Shown: in pieces, positions 16,827-26,300 of the stretch
Layout: the number at the start of each line of letters is the position of its first letter
How positions within the stretch are numbered: the stretch's first letter is position 1
From: an uncultured Bacteroidota bacterium
GTDB lineage: Bacteria; Bacteroidota; Bacteroidia; Flavobacteriales; Schleiferiaceae
Length of the DNA: 64,000 bases
Reading direction: 5' to 3'
Assembly: GCA_913057235.1 (NCBI GenBank)
Contig: CAJXNI010000001.1
Coordinates: forward strand, 166,245 to 230,244
Program-made: the position numbers and the translations under genes
The notes under the pieces: generated by a model
What the model saw: only the letters and a program-made list of their open reading frames with translations
Told to the model about the DNA's origin: nothing
Databases searched by the model: none

Positions 16827-18016
16827 AAGTTCTGGTTCTAAGCAATAAAGTGCCCTACCCGGCCCAGGATGGCAGTACGCTAGCAATGAAGAGTATTGTA
16901 GACGCTTTGGTGCAGAATAATGCAGAGGTTACCCTGTTGGCTCTAAACACTTTAAAACATTGGCAGTCTGCAGAAAGGGCTCAAGAGTTAAAGCCTACTC
17001 GCTTAAAGCTGCACTGCTTTGAGGCCAATACCAATATAACGCCTACAGGGGCTTTTAAAAACTTGCTCAAAAAAGAGGAAGCTTACCACGTAAGTCGCTT
17101 CTTTCAAAAACACCTGGCGCAGTTTCTAAGCGCTTTACTGAAAAAAGAGACCATTGACATTATTCAATTGGAAGGGCTGGCTATGGCGGTGTACTTGCCC
17201 GTAATTCAAGAGCATACCAATACACCTGTAATTTTAAGAGCCCATAATATTGAATACAAAATATGGGAACGCCACCTGCCCTATGAGAAAAACCCGCTCA
17301 AAAAATACTACCTAAAAATTCAGATTAAACGGCTTAAAAATTTTGAACACTATGCTTTTTCTAAGGTGCAGGGGGCTGTTTTCATTACAGAGGTAGATCA
17401 GGAAAAAGCAAGGCAGTGGGGTTTTAAGAAACCCGCTTGCGCCTTACCCTGCGGAGTAAACCTTGAAGATTACGCACTAGTAGCTCAAAAACCAGAGTTT
17501 GATTTGGTCTATTTGGCCAGCTTTGATTGGCTACCCAATCAACAAGGTTTTGAATGGTTTATGCATGAAGTGTGGCCTCTGCTAAAAAGCCAAAAACCTG
17601 AACTGACCATGGCGCTGGGTGGAAGGCACATGCCTGAGCACTTTAAAAAATTTCAAGACCAGGGCGTAACCCTTTTCCCAACCGTTAGAGATGCACAAGC
17701 CTTTATTCAAAGCGGAAAAATAGTGGTGGTGCCCCTACTGGCGGGCAGCGGTATGCGCATAAAAATTCTGGAAAGCCTGGCCTTGCAAATGCCAATGGTG
17801 ACTACGCCTCTGGCAGCTGAAGGTATTCAAATAGAAAATCAAAAACACCTACTTTTAGCCCAAACACCCCAAGAATTTAGTGAGGCCATTTTGCATTTAG
17901 TAGATCATCCGCAGCAGCGTGAAAAAATAGCCCGGGCTGCACGCAGCCAAGTGATAAAACAATACGACAATCTTAGCCTGGGCGCTCAACTTGTAGATTT
18001 CTACCAGCAATTTTGA
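16823..18016 (+). CDS. Glycosyltransferase, GT4-like
   Basis: The 397-residue protein has a GT-B layout. The N-terminal acceptor domain starts MKVLVLSNKVPYPAQDGS, typical of GT4. The C-terminal donor domain has PLLAGSGMRIKILESLA, the family's glycine-rich EX7E-type site, followed by PMVTTPLAAEGI. It should transfer a sugar from a nucleotide donor onto a surface glycan or lipid carrier. The ATG overlaps the stop of the permease gene by 4 nt, and its own stop overlaps the next start. The specific sugar cannot be inferred. Together with the GT2 next to it, it suggests envelope polysaccharide synthesis. Confidence 0.88.
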   Translation: MKVLVLSNKVPYPAQDGSTLAMKSIVDALVQNNAEVTLLALNTLKHWQSAERAQELKPTRLKLHCFEANTNITPTGAFKNLLKKEEAYHVSRFFQKHLAQFLSALLKKETIDIIQLEGLAMAVYLPVIQEHTNTPVILRAHNIEYKIWERHLPYEKNPLKKYYLKIQIKRLKNFEHYAFSKVQGAVFITEVDQEKARQWGFKKPACALPCGVNLEDYALVAQKPEFDLVYLASFDWLPNQQGFEWFMHEVWPLLKSQKPELTMALGGRHMPEHFKKFQDQGVTLFPTVRDAQAFIQSGKIVVVPLLAGSGMRIKILESLALQMPMVTTPLAAEGIQIENQKHLLLAQTPQEFSEAILHLVDHPQQREKIARAARSQVIKQYDNLSLGAQLVDFYQQF

Positions 18017-19188
18017 ATCTTCTTTTAGAAATAGTGCTATGGGTTTGTTTAACGGGTATGTTTAGCACCTACCTGCTCTACCCCTTATTTTTACTAAGTA
18101 CAGCGCCCAAAAAGCCCTCTAAAAAAAAGACCAATATGGCTGGCCGCTGGCCAACGGTAGAGGTTATTTTTGCGGCCTATAACGAGGAGGCAGTTTTGGA
18201 GCAAAAAATTCGCTCGGTACTGCAAAGTAACTATCCAGCCGAAAAACTAAGCCTGCGTGTAGGTTCAGACCATAGCACAGACAGAACCAATGCTATCCTA
18301 AAAAACCTGCAACGTGAATTTCCGAAACGCTTAAAAACCATACTCTTTACCAGTAGGCAGGGTAAATCTGCCATACTAAACCAATTGGCGCAAAAAAGTA
18401 CGGCCCAGTACCTGCTACCCACCGATGCCAATATTATTTTTGAGCCGCCAACGGTTCAAGAACTGGTGGCAGCGGCTCAAGAAAAGGGCGTGGGCGCTTG
18501 TGGCGGAAAAATAGAATATGTTGAGGTGCAGGAAAAAGGTATAGCCCAACAGGAGCGTGATTACTTAAACCTTGAAAACAAAATTAAGTGGGCAGAGAGT
18601 TCCAAATGGGGTCTAACCATGGGTTTAGAAGGCGGATGTTATCTTATCAAAAGATCCCTTTTTCCGGTAATACCGGCCAATTACTTCATGGAAGACTTTT
18701 ACGTTACGCTGCACACCCTTCAACAAGGTTATAAGGTTACCTTTAACCCCTGCGCCCGGGTGTTTGAAGATGTAAGCGTTTCAGCGCAGGAAGAGTTTAA
18801 GCGTAAAGTGCGCATTAGCATTGGTAATTTTCAAAACTTAAAACATTTCAAGTACCTTATTTTTCAGCAATTTTGGCCCATCGGCTTTAGCTTTTTATTT
18901 CACAAAGTTTTACGTTGGCTTACGCCCTTTTTAATGCTCATTTCTTTTGCCTGCTTATTAATTCTTATGTTCTACAGCGGGTTTTATCAGTTAATGGCGC
19001 TGGGCTTTATGTTGTTTTTCTTCACAGGTTACCTGGGAGTGTTATTTTCGCAAAGTTTAAAGGGTACCTGGCTAAAATACCCCGGCCACTTTATTTACAT
19101 GAACCTGGCCTTACTTAAAGGGTTTGTGCAATACACAAAAGGAGTTACAAGCAATGCATGGCAACCCACAGCAAGAAATCAAAAGTAA
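18013..19188 (+). CDS. Glycosyltransferase, GT2-like, membrane-bound
   Basis: The 391-residue protein begins with one transmembrane segment (about 4-26), followed by a GT-A domain. The nucleotide-binding part is VEVIFAAYNEEAVLEQKIRS, then GSDHSTDRT, the DxD-type TDANIIF and the acceptor region MEDFYVTLHTLQQGYK. Two or three C-terminal membrane helices (about 295-365) follow. It resembles processive or lipid-acceptor GT2 enzymes. The start is TTG at 18013, inside a TTGA overlap with the previous stop, which indicates translational coupling. The last 35 nt overlap ribBA. Product unknown. Confidence 0.85.
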   Translation: MNLLLEIVLWVCLTGMFSTYLLYPLFLLSTAPKKPSKKKTNMAGRWPTVEVIFAAYNEEAVLEQKIRSVLQSNYPAEKLSLRVGSDHSTDRTNAILKNLQREFPKRLKTILFTSRQGKSAILNQLAQKSTAQYLLPTDANIIFEPPTVQELVAAAQEKGVGACGGKIEYVEVQEKGIAQQERDYLNLENKIKWAESSKWGLTMGLEGGCYLIKRSLFPVIPANYFMEDFYVTLHTLQQGYKVTFNPCARVFEDVSVSAQEEFKRKVRISIGNFQNLKHFKYLIFQQFWPIGFSFLFHKVLRWLTPFLMLISFACLLILMFYSGFYQLMALGFMLFFFTGYLGVLFSQSLKGTWLKYPGHFIYMNLALLKGFVQYTKGVTSNAWQPTARNQK

Positions 19189-20308
19189 ACTAGACTCTAT
19201 TGAAGAGGCCATTGCCGACATCAAAGCCGGCAAGGTGGTGATTGTAGTAGATGATGAAGACCGCGAAAATGAAGGCGATTTTGTAGCGGCAGCCCAAATG
19301 GTAACCCCCGAGATGGTGAACTTTATGACCAAAGAGGGCCGCGGCCTCATTTGCACCCCATTAATTGAGGAGCGTTGCCGCGAATTACAGCTAGAGCCCA
19401 TGGTAGCCAGCAACACGGATCCTATGCACACGCAGTTTACCGTATCAGTAGACCTACGCGGAGAAGGGGTAACCACTGGCATTTCGGCCGGTGACCGTGC
19501 CAAAACCATTAAGGCCCTGGTAAGACCGGGGCTAAAGGCCGATGATTTGAACCGCCCTGGTCACATTTTTCCATTAATTGCCAAACCTGGAGGCGTTTTA
19601 CGCAGAACCGGCCACACTGAAGCTGCCATAGATTTAGCCCGCTTAGCCGGCCTGCAACCAGCAGGGGTGATTGTAGAAATCATGAATGAAGATGGCACCA
19701 TGGCCCGTTTGCCGCAGTTATTGGAAATTGCCCAAAAGTTTGACCTCAAGCTCATTAGCATTGAAGATTTGGTGGCGTACCGCATGGAAAAAGAGTCCTT
19801 AATTTCCATTGAAGAAGAATTTGAGCTAGAGACTGAGTATGGCACTTTTGATTTAAGAGCCTACCGGCAAACCACCAATAATCAAATTCACATTGCTCTT
19901 ACCAAAGGCTCCTGGGATAGCCAAGAGGCCGTTATGGTGCGTATGCACTCTGCCACTGTGGCCAATGACATTTTTGAAATGCTTACCGGTGACGGGCAAG
20001 CGCAACTAGGCAAGGCCCTTAAAATGGTGGCCGAAACCGGCAAAGGTGCAGTGGTGTACATGAATCAGGAAATGAACCGCGGTAATCTGCTGGAACGCAT
20101 CCGCAAACGCAAACAAGACCAGTTAGTAGGGCGTAAAGAAGTGAAAACCAGCTTTGCCAAAGATGCCCGAGACTTTGGCGTAGGAGCGCAAATTTTGCAT
20201 GATTTGGGCATCACCAAAGTGAAATTACTCACTAACAATCCTATTAAACGAGTAGGCATAACGGGCTATGGCTTAACTATAGTGGAGAATATAACCATGA
20301 AGCCATAA
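19154..20308 (+). CDS. ribBA: RibBA: DHBP synthase with degenerate cyclohydrolase II domain
   Basis: The ATG at 19154 (384 residues) follows AAAAGGAG closely. A TTG at 19124 would only add ten residues. The RibB half (about 10-210) is intact: DDEDRENEGDF at 33-43, RPGHIFPL, and RRTGHTEAAIDL, so it should make 3,4-dihydroxy-2-butanone 4-phosphate from ribulose 5-phosphate for riboflavin. The RibA half (about 215-384) keeps the fold and the ending NNPIKRVGITGYGLTIVEN. The cyclohydrolase II zinc cysteines are missing: the motif reads MHSATVAND..MLTGDG, with Thr268, Gly279 and Gly281 at the three Cys positions. GTP cyclohydrolase activity is therefore unlikely, and another RibA must exist elsewhere. 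Confidence 0.93.
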   Translation: MHGNPQQEIKSKLDSIEEAIADIKAGKVVIVVDDEDRENEGDFVAAAQMVTPEMVNFMTKEGRGLICTPLIEERCRELQLEPMVASNTDPMHTQFTVSVDLRGEGVTTGISAGDRAKTIKALVRPGLKADDLNRPGHIFPLIAKPGGVLRRTGHTEAAIDLARLAGLQPAGVIVEIMNEDGTMARLPQLLEIAQKFDLKLISIEDLVAYRMEKESLISIEEEFELETEYGTFDLRAYRQTTNNQIHIALTKGSWDSQEAVMVRMHSATVANDIFEMLTGDGQAQLGKALKMVAETGKGAVVYMNQEMNRGNLLERIRKRKQDQLVGRKEVKTSFAKDARDFGVGAQILHDLGITKVKLLTNNPIKRVGITGYGLTIVENITMKP

Positions 20309-20310
20309 AC

Positions 20311-20346
20311 CCTGGAATAAAAAGGCGTATCAGCCGTTTGTCCAGG
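20311..20346 (+). other. Nested hairpin after ribBA
   Basis: CCTGGA (20311-20316) pairs with TCCAGG (20341-20346), and an inner GGC/GCC pair lies within. There is no T-tract, so it is not a standard terminator. It could stabilise an mRNA end or act in the leader of the next gene. Confidence 0.4.
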
Positions 20347-20364
20347 AATTAACTTTTCTCTTTC

Positions 20365-20892
20365 ATGAAACTATTTCTATTCACCTGTGCTTGCTTGGTA
20401 GGCTTGTCTATCCAGGCACAAACACGGCTCAGTGCAGAAGTTTTGGGCGCTTCTGGGGCAGGTGTTTCCCTTAATGGTGAGCGTCTTATTACGCTAAACA
20501 GTCATTTAAAAACCGGTCTACAACTAGGTACAGGCCTTGCCTTATCTGGGCAGTCTAAAACGCAATGGCTTTACAAAGGGGGCGTGCATTTATACTACAA
20601 AAATTGGGGCTTGGGAGCCGATGCTACCTCCTTTAATCGGCTGGGCGAAAAAGATCAGGGTAGTTTTGGGGAAACCATCCTTTTGGTTTATCCCAATCTA
20701 AACTACAATTGGTATTTCCATGCAGGCTGGTTTGCTAAATTTTCGCTAGGTCCTGCGCTCAGTTACAATCAAGTCATTAATCCTGAAATTAATCCAGAAC
20801 AAAGCACGGCTAATTATTGGACGCGTTCGCCTTTTATTGGCTTAAGCTTGGGTAAAGTTTTAGAAAGCAGGCCCAGGAAAAAATCGAATTAA
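20365..20892 (+). CDS. Secreted outer-membrane-like protein, unknown function
   Basis: The 175-residue protein has a signal peptide (MKLFLFTCACLVGLSIQAQ). The rest consists of short strands rich in Gly, Tyr, Trp and Leu, such as GLQLGTGLALSG and GGVHLYYKNWGLGADA. This pattern suggests a small beta-barrel, but the protein lacks a clear C-terminal aromatic closing strand and ends in basic residues (RPRKKSN). It lies after ribBA and before the MFS pump, all on the plus strand. I do not recognise a family. Confidence 0.65.
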   Translation: MKLFLFTCACLVGLSIQAQTRLSAEVLGASGAGVSLNGERLITLNSHLKTGLQLGTGLALSGQSKTQWLYKGGVHLYYKNWGLGADATSFNRLGEKDQGSFGETILLVYPNLNYNWYFHAGWFAKFSLGPALSYNQVINPEINPEQSTANYWTRSPFIGLSLGKVLESRPRKKSN

Positions 20893-20942
20893 GCTTTTAG
20901 CACTTTAACCAAACTATAGCCTGGTTAGTGCGTTTCACCTCC

Positions 20943-22142
20943 ATGCGGAACAAACCCCTCCTTGTACTATTTGTCACCATCTTTCTAGACCTGGTGGGCT
21001 TTGGCATTGTAATCCCTATTTTACCGCTTTATGCCGATGAGCTTGGCGCCAGTGGCTTTATGATTGGCCTCATCACCGCCAGCTTTGCTTTCATGCAGTT
21101 TTTCTTTGCCCCCTTTTGGGGAAATTTGAGTGACCGCATTGGGCGCAGGCCGGTCTTACTCATTAGCATTGCAGTCATTGGTGTTTCCTACCTTATTTTT
21201 GCGCAAGCTAACACGCTTTTTATTCTTTTGCTTTCGCGGATGCTGGCCGGAATTGGAGCCGCCAATATTTCTACGGCCAATGCCTTTATAAGTGATATTA
21301 CCCCGCCAGAAAAACGCAGTAAAAACTTCGGATTAGTGGGAGCAGCCTTTGGCCTGGGGTTTATTTTTGGTCCGCCCTTGGGTGGCCTGTTAAAAGACCA
21401 CTTTGGTATTGAAGCAGTAGGCTATGTCTCGGCTGGTTTAGCCGCCATTAACTTTCTGATGGCCTACCTCCTATTGCCTGAATCTTTACAGGAGAAAAAT
21501 CGAGAAAACTCACTCATTCCCAATCCCTTTGCTGAGTTTAAGCACATGCTGCCCCGCAAGGCCATCATGAGCTTTTTGGTGAGTAATTTTATTTTTCTTT
21601 CGGCCTTCAGCATGATGCACATTACTGCCTCATTGCTTTGGCAGGAAAAATACAACCTCTCTGAATCTGAAATTGGCTATGTGTTTGCGTTTATTGGCAT
21701 TGCGGTGGCCGTGGTGCAGGGCACTTTAATTGGCTCTTTCAATAAATGGTTTGGTGAGAAAAAATTATTTATCAGCGGAAGCTTTCTCATGGCCGTTGGC
21801 CTCATTGCCATGCCATTTGTACCCGTTGAACTGTTCATTCCTCTGGAGCTGGTGGCCTTACTAATCATTGCGGTGGGGAATGGCTTTTTCACGCCCACGG
21901 TTTCTTCCCTAATATCGCAACAAGCGGGCAAAAAAGAGCAGGGTAAGGTATTGGGGCTGTTGCAGTCTGTTGGTTCTTTAAGCCGGGTGGTAGGACCCAT
22001 TTTAGGGGGTGCCCTTTATGGGATTCACCTCGCTTTGCCGTATATTGTGGCCAGTGGCATGATGTTAGGGGTGGTACTTCTCGCCTACTTGATTGTCCAA
22101 AAATTTATGAAGCCGGCCTCGCCAGAGCAGGTGCCCATTTAA
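20943..22142 (+). CDS. MFS transporter, TetA-like drug:H+ antiporter family
   Basis: This protein (399 residues from the ATG at 20943) has twelve hydrophobic segments. The loop 2-3 signature GNLSDRIGRRPVLLISI and the start LVTIFLDLVGFGIVIPILPL-type are typical of the DHA1/TetA branch of the MFS. The motif-C region reads GLVGAAFGLGFIFGPPLGG. It should export small molecules in exchange for protons. The upstream GTG at 20928 is in frame but less likely as start. Resistance to a particular drug cannot be inferred. It stands 11 nt before the next gene. Confidence 0.88.
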   Translation: MRNKPLLVLFVTIFLDLVGFGIVIPILPLYADELGASGFMIGLITASFAFMQFFFAPFWGNLSDRIGRRPVLLISIAVIGVSYLIFAQANTLFILLLSRMLAGIGAANISTANAFISDITPPEKRSKNFGLVGAAFGLGFIFGPPLGGLLKDHFGIEAVGYVSAGLAAINFLMAYLLLPESLQEKNRENSLIPNPFAEFKHMLPRKAIMSFLVSNFIFLSAFSMMHITASLLWQEKYNLSESEIGYVFAFIGIAVAVVQGTLIGSFNKWFGEKKLFISGSFLMAVGLIAMPFVPVELFIPLELVALLIIAVGNGFFTPTVSSLISQQAGKKEQGKVLGLLQSVGSLSRVVGPILGGALYGIHLALPYIVASGMMLGVVLLAYLIVQKFMKPASPEQVPI

Positions 22143-22153
22143 AATTAATAACC

Positions 22154-22552
22154 ATGAAAAATCTTGTTTTCCTTTTAGTGCTAGGCCTGAGCAGTAGTTT
22201 TTTAAGCTTGGCCCAGAGTGATCAAACTAAACCGGAGATACTTTTAACCTACTGCGGCCATGATGAGACCAAAGCCTGGACCAATGGCCTGCAACCCAAT
22301 TCCGATACGTCTTATTCTTGCATGGGTGAAAACGAGTATATGATGGTGAAAATGAAAGTAGGCATTGAGAATTTTGAGTATGATCATTTGCACCACTGGC
22401 TGAGCGCTAAAGTGGATCAGGAAATAATAGAGCTTACAATTAATGAAGACTTTGGTACCAATGCACATGTTTTTTTTAGTTTTACCACAGCCGATGGTAA
22501 CGTGCACACTGGGGTGTTCTCCAAATTATACGGTACAGCGCAAAAAGAGTAG
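22154..22552 (+). CDS. Small secreted protein, unknown function
   Basis: The 132-residue protein has a signal peptide ending near LSLAQ. The mature part contains two cysteines (YCGHDE and SYSCMG) and an acidic, aromatic-rich middle (IENFEYDHLHHWLSAKV). I do not recognise a family. It follows the MFS gene by 11 nt and precedes a sulfotransferase by 25 nt, so it may belong to the same transcript. Confidence 0.6.
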   Translation: MKNLVFLLVLGLSSSFLSLAQSDQTKPEILLTYCGHDETKAWTNGLQPNSDTSYSCMGENEYMMVKMKVGIENFEYDHLHHWLSAKVDQEIIELTINEDFGTNAHVFFSFTTADGNVHTGVFSKLYGTAQKE

Positions 22553-22577
22553 TTTAGCCAGCGCTTGAAAGGACTTC

Positions 22578-23357
22578 ATGATTGTTTTTGCGCATCATCA
22601 AAAAACGGCTGGCACCACTTTTATTTTTGTACTACGCGCCAACTTTGGCTGGCAGCATTGCCAAAGTGCAAAGGTTAAAACCAAGCTTTTTACCCAAAAA
22701 GATCTTGAAAAAGTACGCAGGGGTTTTCCAGGCTTAAAGAGCCTCATGGGCCATAACCTAATGGCCCCCACTGAGCATCTTACAGGAGATGACTTATTTT
22801 TTGCCACCATGCTTAGAGAGCCAGTTAAACGTATGGCATCACACTTTCAGGATCACAGCCTACGCGGAGGAAACACCCTTGATTTCAAAAATTGGTGCGC
22901 ACGCTATCCGGAAACCCATAATGTGCAAACCGTGCGCACTGCCGGGGTTCCTGATGTTGAAAAAGCCAAAGCTATTTTAGCCAAGAAGTACCATTACATC
23001 GGGTTAACCGAAGATTTTAACCAATCATTAAAACTCTTTAAGGTACTGAGCCCCTACCCTGTTTCTATCAATTACAACAAACGCAACGCTGCCGCCACTA
23101 AAAAACACAGCCGCAGCGTTTTGGAAAATCCTGAAAACTTAAAGCTAGCCCAGGAAACCAATGCACTAGACTTGGAATTATACCGATTTGCCAAGGAGGA
23201 GTTGTACCCTCAACTCTTAGCCAAACATCAAAAAGCGCTTGAAGAAACGCCTGATCCCACCGTGTTCCCTGCTGATTATAAGCCTTTTAAGTTTAGACTG
23301 AGTAAGTTTTACAATAATGTGATTTTTAGCAGTTTAGAAAAGCTAAAGCGCACCTAG
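22578..23357 (+). CDS. Sulfotransferase-family protein
   Basis: The 259-residue protein has the PAPS-binding pattern of sulfotransferase family 2 / heparan-sulfate-type enzymes. The 5'-phosphosulfate loop is HHQKTAGTTF at 6-15, and the 3'-phosphate motif is LREPVKRMASHF at about 79-90. Later YHYIGLTEDFNQSLKLF matches the conserved YxxxGLTExF block. It could sulfate a surface sugar. No signal peptide is visible, so it is presumably cytoplasmic. The stop codon overlaps the tamB stop on the other strand within CTAG (23354-23357). Confidence 0.82.
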   Translation: MIVFAHHQKTAGTTFIFVLRANFGWQHCQSAKVKTKLFTQKDLEKVRRGFPGLKSLMGHNLMAPTEHLTGDDLFFATMLREPVKRMASHFQDHSLRGGNTLDFKNWCARYPETHNVQTVRTAGVPDVEKAKAILAKKYHYIGLTEDFNQSLKLFKVLSPYPVSINYNKRNAAATKKHSRSVLENPENLKLAQETNALDLELYRFAKEELYPQLLAKHQKALEETPDPTVFPADYKPFKFRLSKFYNNVIFSSLEKLKRT

Positions 23358-26300
23358 TCGTCTGCCGGATCTTGGTTTTGGTTAGCCTGGCCAGCATTTT
23401 CTTTTTTAGGCTGGGGCTCTTCTTCCTTACGGCCTTCTTCGCTTTTGCCCAGCACCTTGGCCCATAATTCGCCCAAGTTGTTGAAATCTACCTGATAAGA
23501 CAAACCTACTCCTTGTTGGTACAATTGCTGCCGCCCCAAACTAATGTTGAAATCATTATCTACGGCCCGGTTAAACGCTTTCGCGCGAAGACGCCCGTCT
23601 TCAGTTAAACTATAGGTAATTTCAAAATCACCGGCCACATTACCTTGGCTGCTGTTTAGTGGTACACCCACCGAACTGCTAATGGTAAGGCGCTCATCTA
23701 AAAAGTCTTTAGAAACTCCTACTTCCAATTCAGAGTTATCTGTACCTGCGGTATTGGCATCTTGGTTATTAAAGCTGTTTTGTTGATAGCTAAGGCTCAC
23801 TTCATAGCCTCCCGTAAAACGATTTAAATAAGCAGCCGCCTGATTGGCTATAATATCCCATTCGTTAATTCCGCCACTGGTACCCGCTAAAAAGTTGCTT
23901 TGGGGGGTAAAAGAATTAAAGGCCAAAAGGGAAAACACCTGTTGATTCATGGCCTCAGTTTCGCGTAAGCGGTTACTTAGCACGGCCTGCACGGTAGAGC
24001 TGGCTCTGGGCGTTTTAATATCAAAGCTTATCTCTGGGTTGGTTAGTGGGCCAGCTATGGAGAGATACACCTCAGTTCGGGTATTTCCGCTGCTAATGTC
24101 GCCTAAAAAAGGCTGAGGATTGGCGCGGGTGGTATACATGGCAGTAATATTTAGCTGCGCAGAATAAGGGTCGCCATTCCAATTAACGGTTCCTCCACGC
24201 TGTACTTTAAAAGTTTTATTAAGTAAACCCTCCAGGTTAAAGTTATACTCCCCTTTGGCCACCGTGTAAATTCCGAATAGCTGCATTTCTGAAGAAGGAC
24301 TCATATTCAGTTTAATTTGCCCTTCACCGGTGGCGCTCAACTTATTACCGGTGCTTTGATTCAAGATGATGTTTACCTGGGCGCTTTGGTCTACTTCTAT
24401 GGCAAACTCCAATGAGAGACCTTTGTCAATGTCAAATTGATTGGTGAGAATACTTAAACTGTCTTCAGGTGTTTTAGGACTCACAAATTTCACAAAGTTG
24501 GAGCGCTTTACCTCGGTGGCCCCGCCAATGGGAATATTAAAATTAGTGTTGCGTTCGGTTTGCACCCGGGCGGTCACATCCAGAGCCTCAGGAGGTCCTT
24601 CTAAATCGATTGTTCCGGTGGCAAAGGCACGACCATAATAGGCGTCATTTTCATCAGATTGGGTATTTAAAACCAAGAGCTCATCGGTATTAATTTCCAG
24701 GTCGAGATTAAAGTCTCTAAAGTTACGGTGGGTAATTTCTCCGCCTAAAGTCCCCTTGGTTCCAAATTTTGTGTCGCGTAGTTCTAGCTGCGGAAATTTT
24801 ATGGCGTTGCTGGTAATTTCTACATAAGGGTTATTGACCAGGTTGTAATCACTCTGTAAAAATGATATGGTAAAAGCTACCTTGGGTAAGAATAATTTAC
24901 CGTTTATCTCAGGGGCACGGGTCTTGCCTTTTATGGAAAGATTACCGTTAAGCATTCCCCGTAAGTTAGTAGCAACTACTGACACTATGGGGTTTAAAGC
25001 CGTTAGCCTAAAACGGTCAAAGCTCAAGTCTAAGTTTATGCTCCCGGCAGAGTCTGTTTGGTAGTAACCCTGCGCCTGCATGGTTTTACGCCTTCCTAAA
25101 ACCAACTCAGAATTTAAGCTTATAGTGTCGTTTCTTAGGGAATAATCTGAAATTAAGTTTAAATTACCCAACAACGTTTTATTGAGTGAAAGTGAATCTA
25201 TGTTTAGATCAGTCACAAACTTGGGGTCTCCTAAAAGACTGGTAACAATTAGGCTACCCTCCAGACTGCCATCAAATTTTGATTTATCAGATTTTAGAAA
25301 ATAGTTGAGAATTTTAACGCTGAAATTTTGCATTTCTACCCTTAAAACTTCGTTGCTGGTTTTGCTAATGGCGCCATTTACGTATACTCCCTGGCTACCG
25401 TTGGTGATGCTAAAATCCTCAATAAAATATCGTGAGCTATCAATGTAAAACCGAGCTCCGTTGGGTATTTTAAAGTCTGATTTACCCACATTGAAATGCG
25501 AAGAATCCAGGCCTACCAAAAAGGATCTGTTACTTTTTTGAATGGCAAAACCTTCAAGATTCACGCGGCTGTCTATACTATCTCTTAAAATACCGGTGAG
25601 CCGGTACTGCAGTGTATCATTCTGATAAAAATTTTCAAGGGCCAGGCTATCAATGATGTAACCCGATGCGAGCTCTGTTTGGCGCAAATTAAACGCCAAC
25701 TCGCTTTGGCGAGTGCCGCTAATCATGTTCAAATCAATTCCTTTAAAAACAGTGGCTCCGTAACGTAGTCCTCGGCTTTTAAGGTCTATGCTTAATTGTT
25801 GATTTTCATCGGCAAAAGCCCCTTTTAATTGCGTGCCGGGCTCAATCTGTAATTTAGGCAGCAAAAGACTGGTAAGAATTTCAGGCTTGTTGAGATTAAT
25901 GTCAAAAGAAAAGGTTTCCGGCACTATTTGGCTTTCAACCGTATCAGCCGCATTAAAACGCCTGTAAGTGTTTTTGATTATGGAGTTAATGCCTGCAAAG
26001 GTGTATTGGCCTTTAAGCTCAGCGTTTAAAATGGCACTTTCAACCTTTAGCGTTTTAGAGCTATCCAAGCCATTAGAAGTTATTTTTACGTCTTGAAAAT
26101 AATGCGCTGACTGTGAGTCTTCGTAGCTGAAATCCGAAAGCTGAATGGAGCCGGTCCATTGGTCATAGTCTAAGGCAATAAAATCTATATTCAGCAGTCC
26201 TGTAAAGGTGGAGATACTGTCTTCTACTAAATTTAGGGCATTCAGGTTGGCAGTATCTACGCGCATCACAAAATCATATTGCGAAGTATCTCGGCCAAAA

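Noticed and set aside
19050..19153. FMN riboswitch before ribBA
   Set aside because: The region is GT2 coding sequence up to 19188 and shows no conserved FMN-element boxes.
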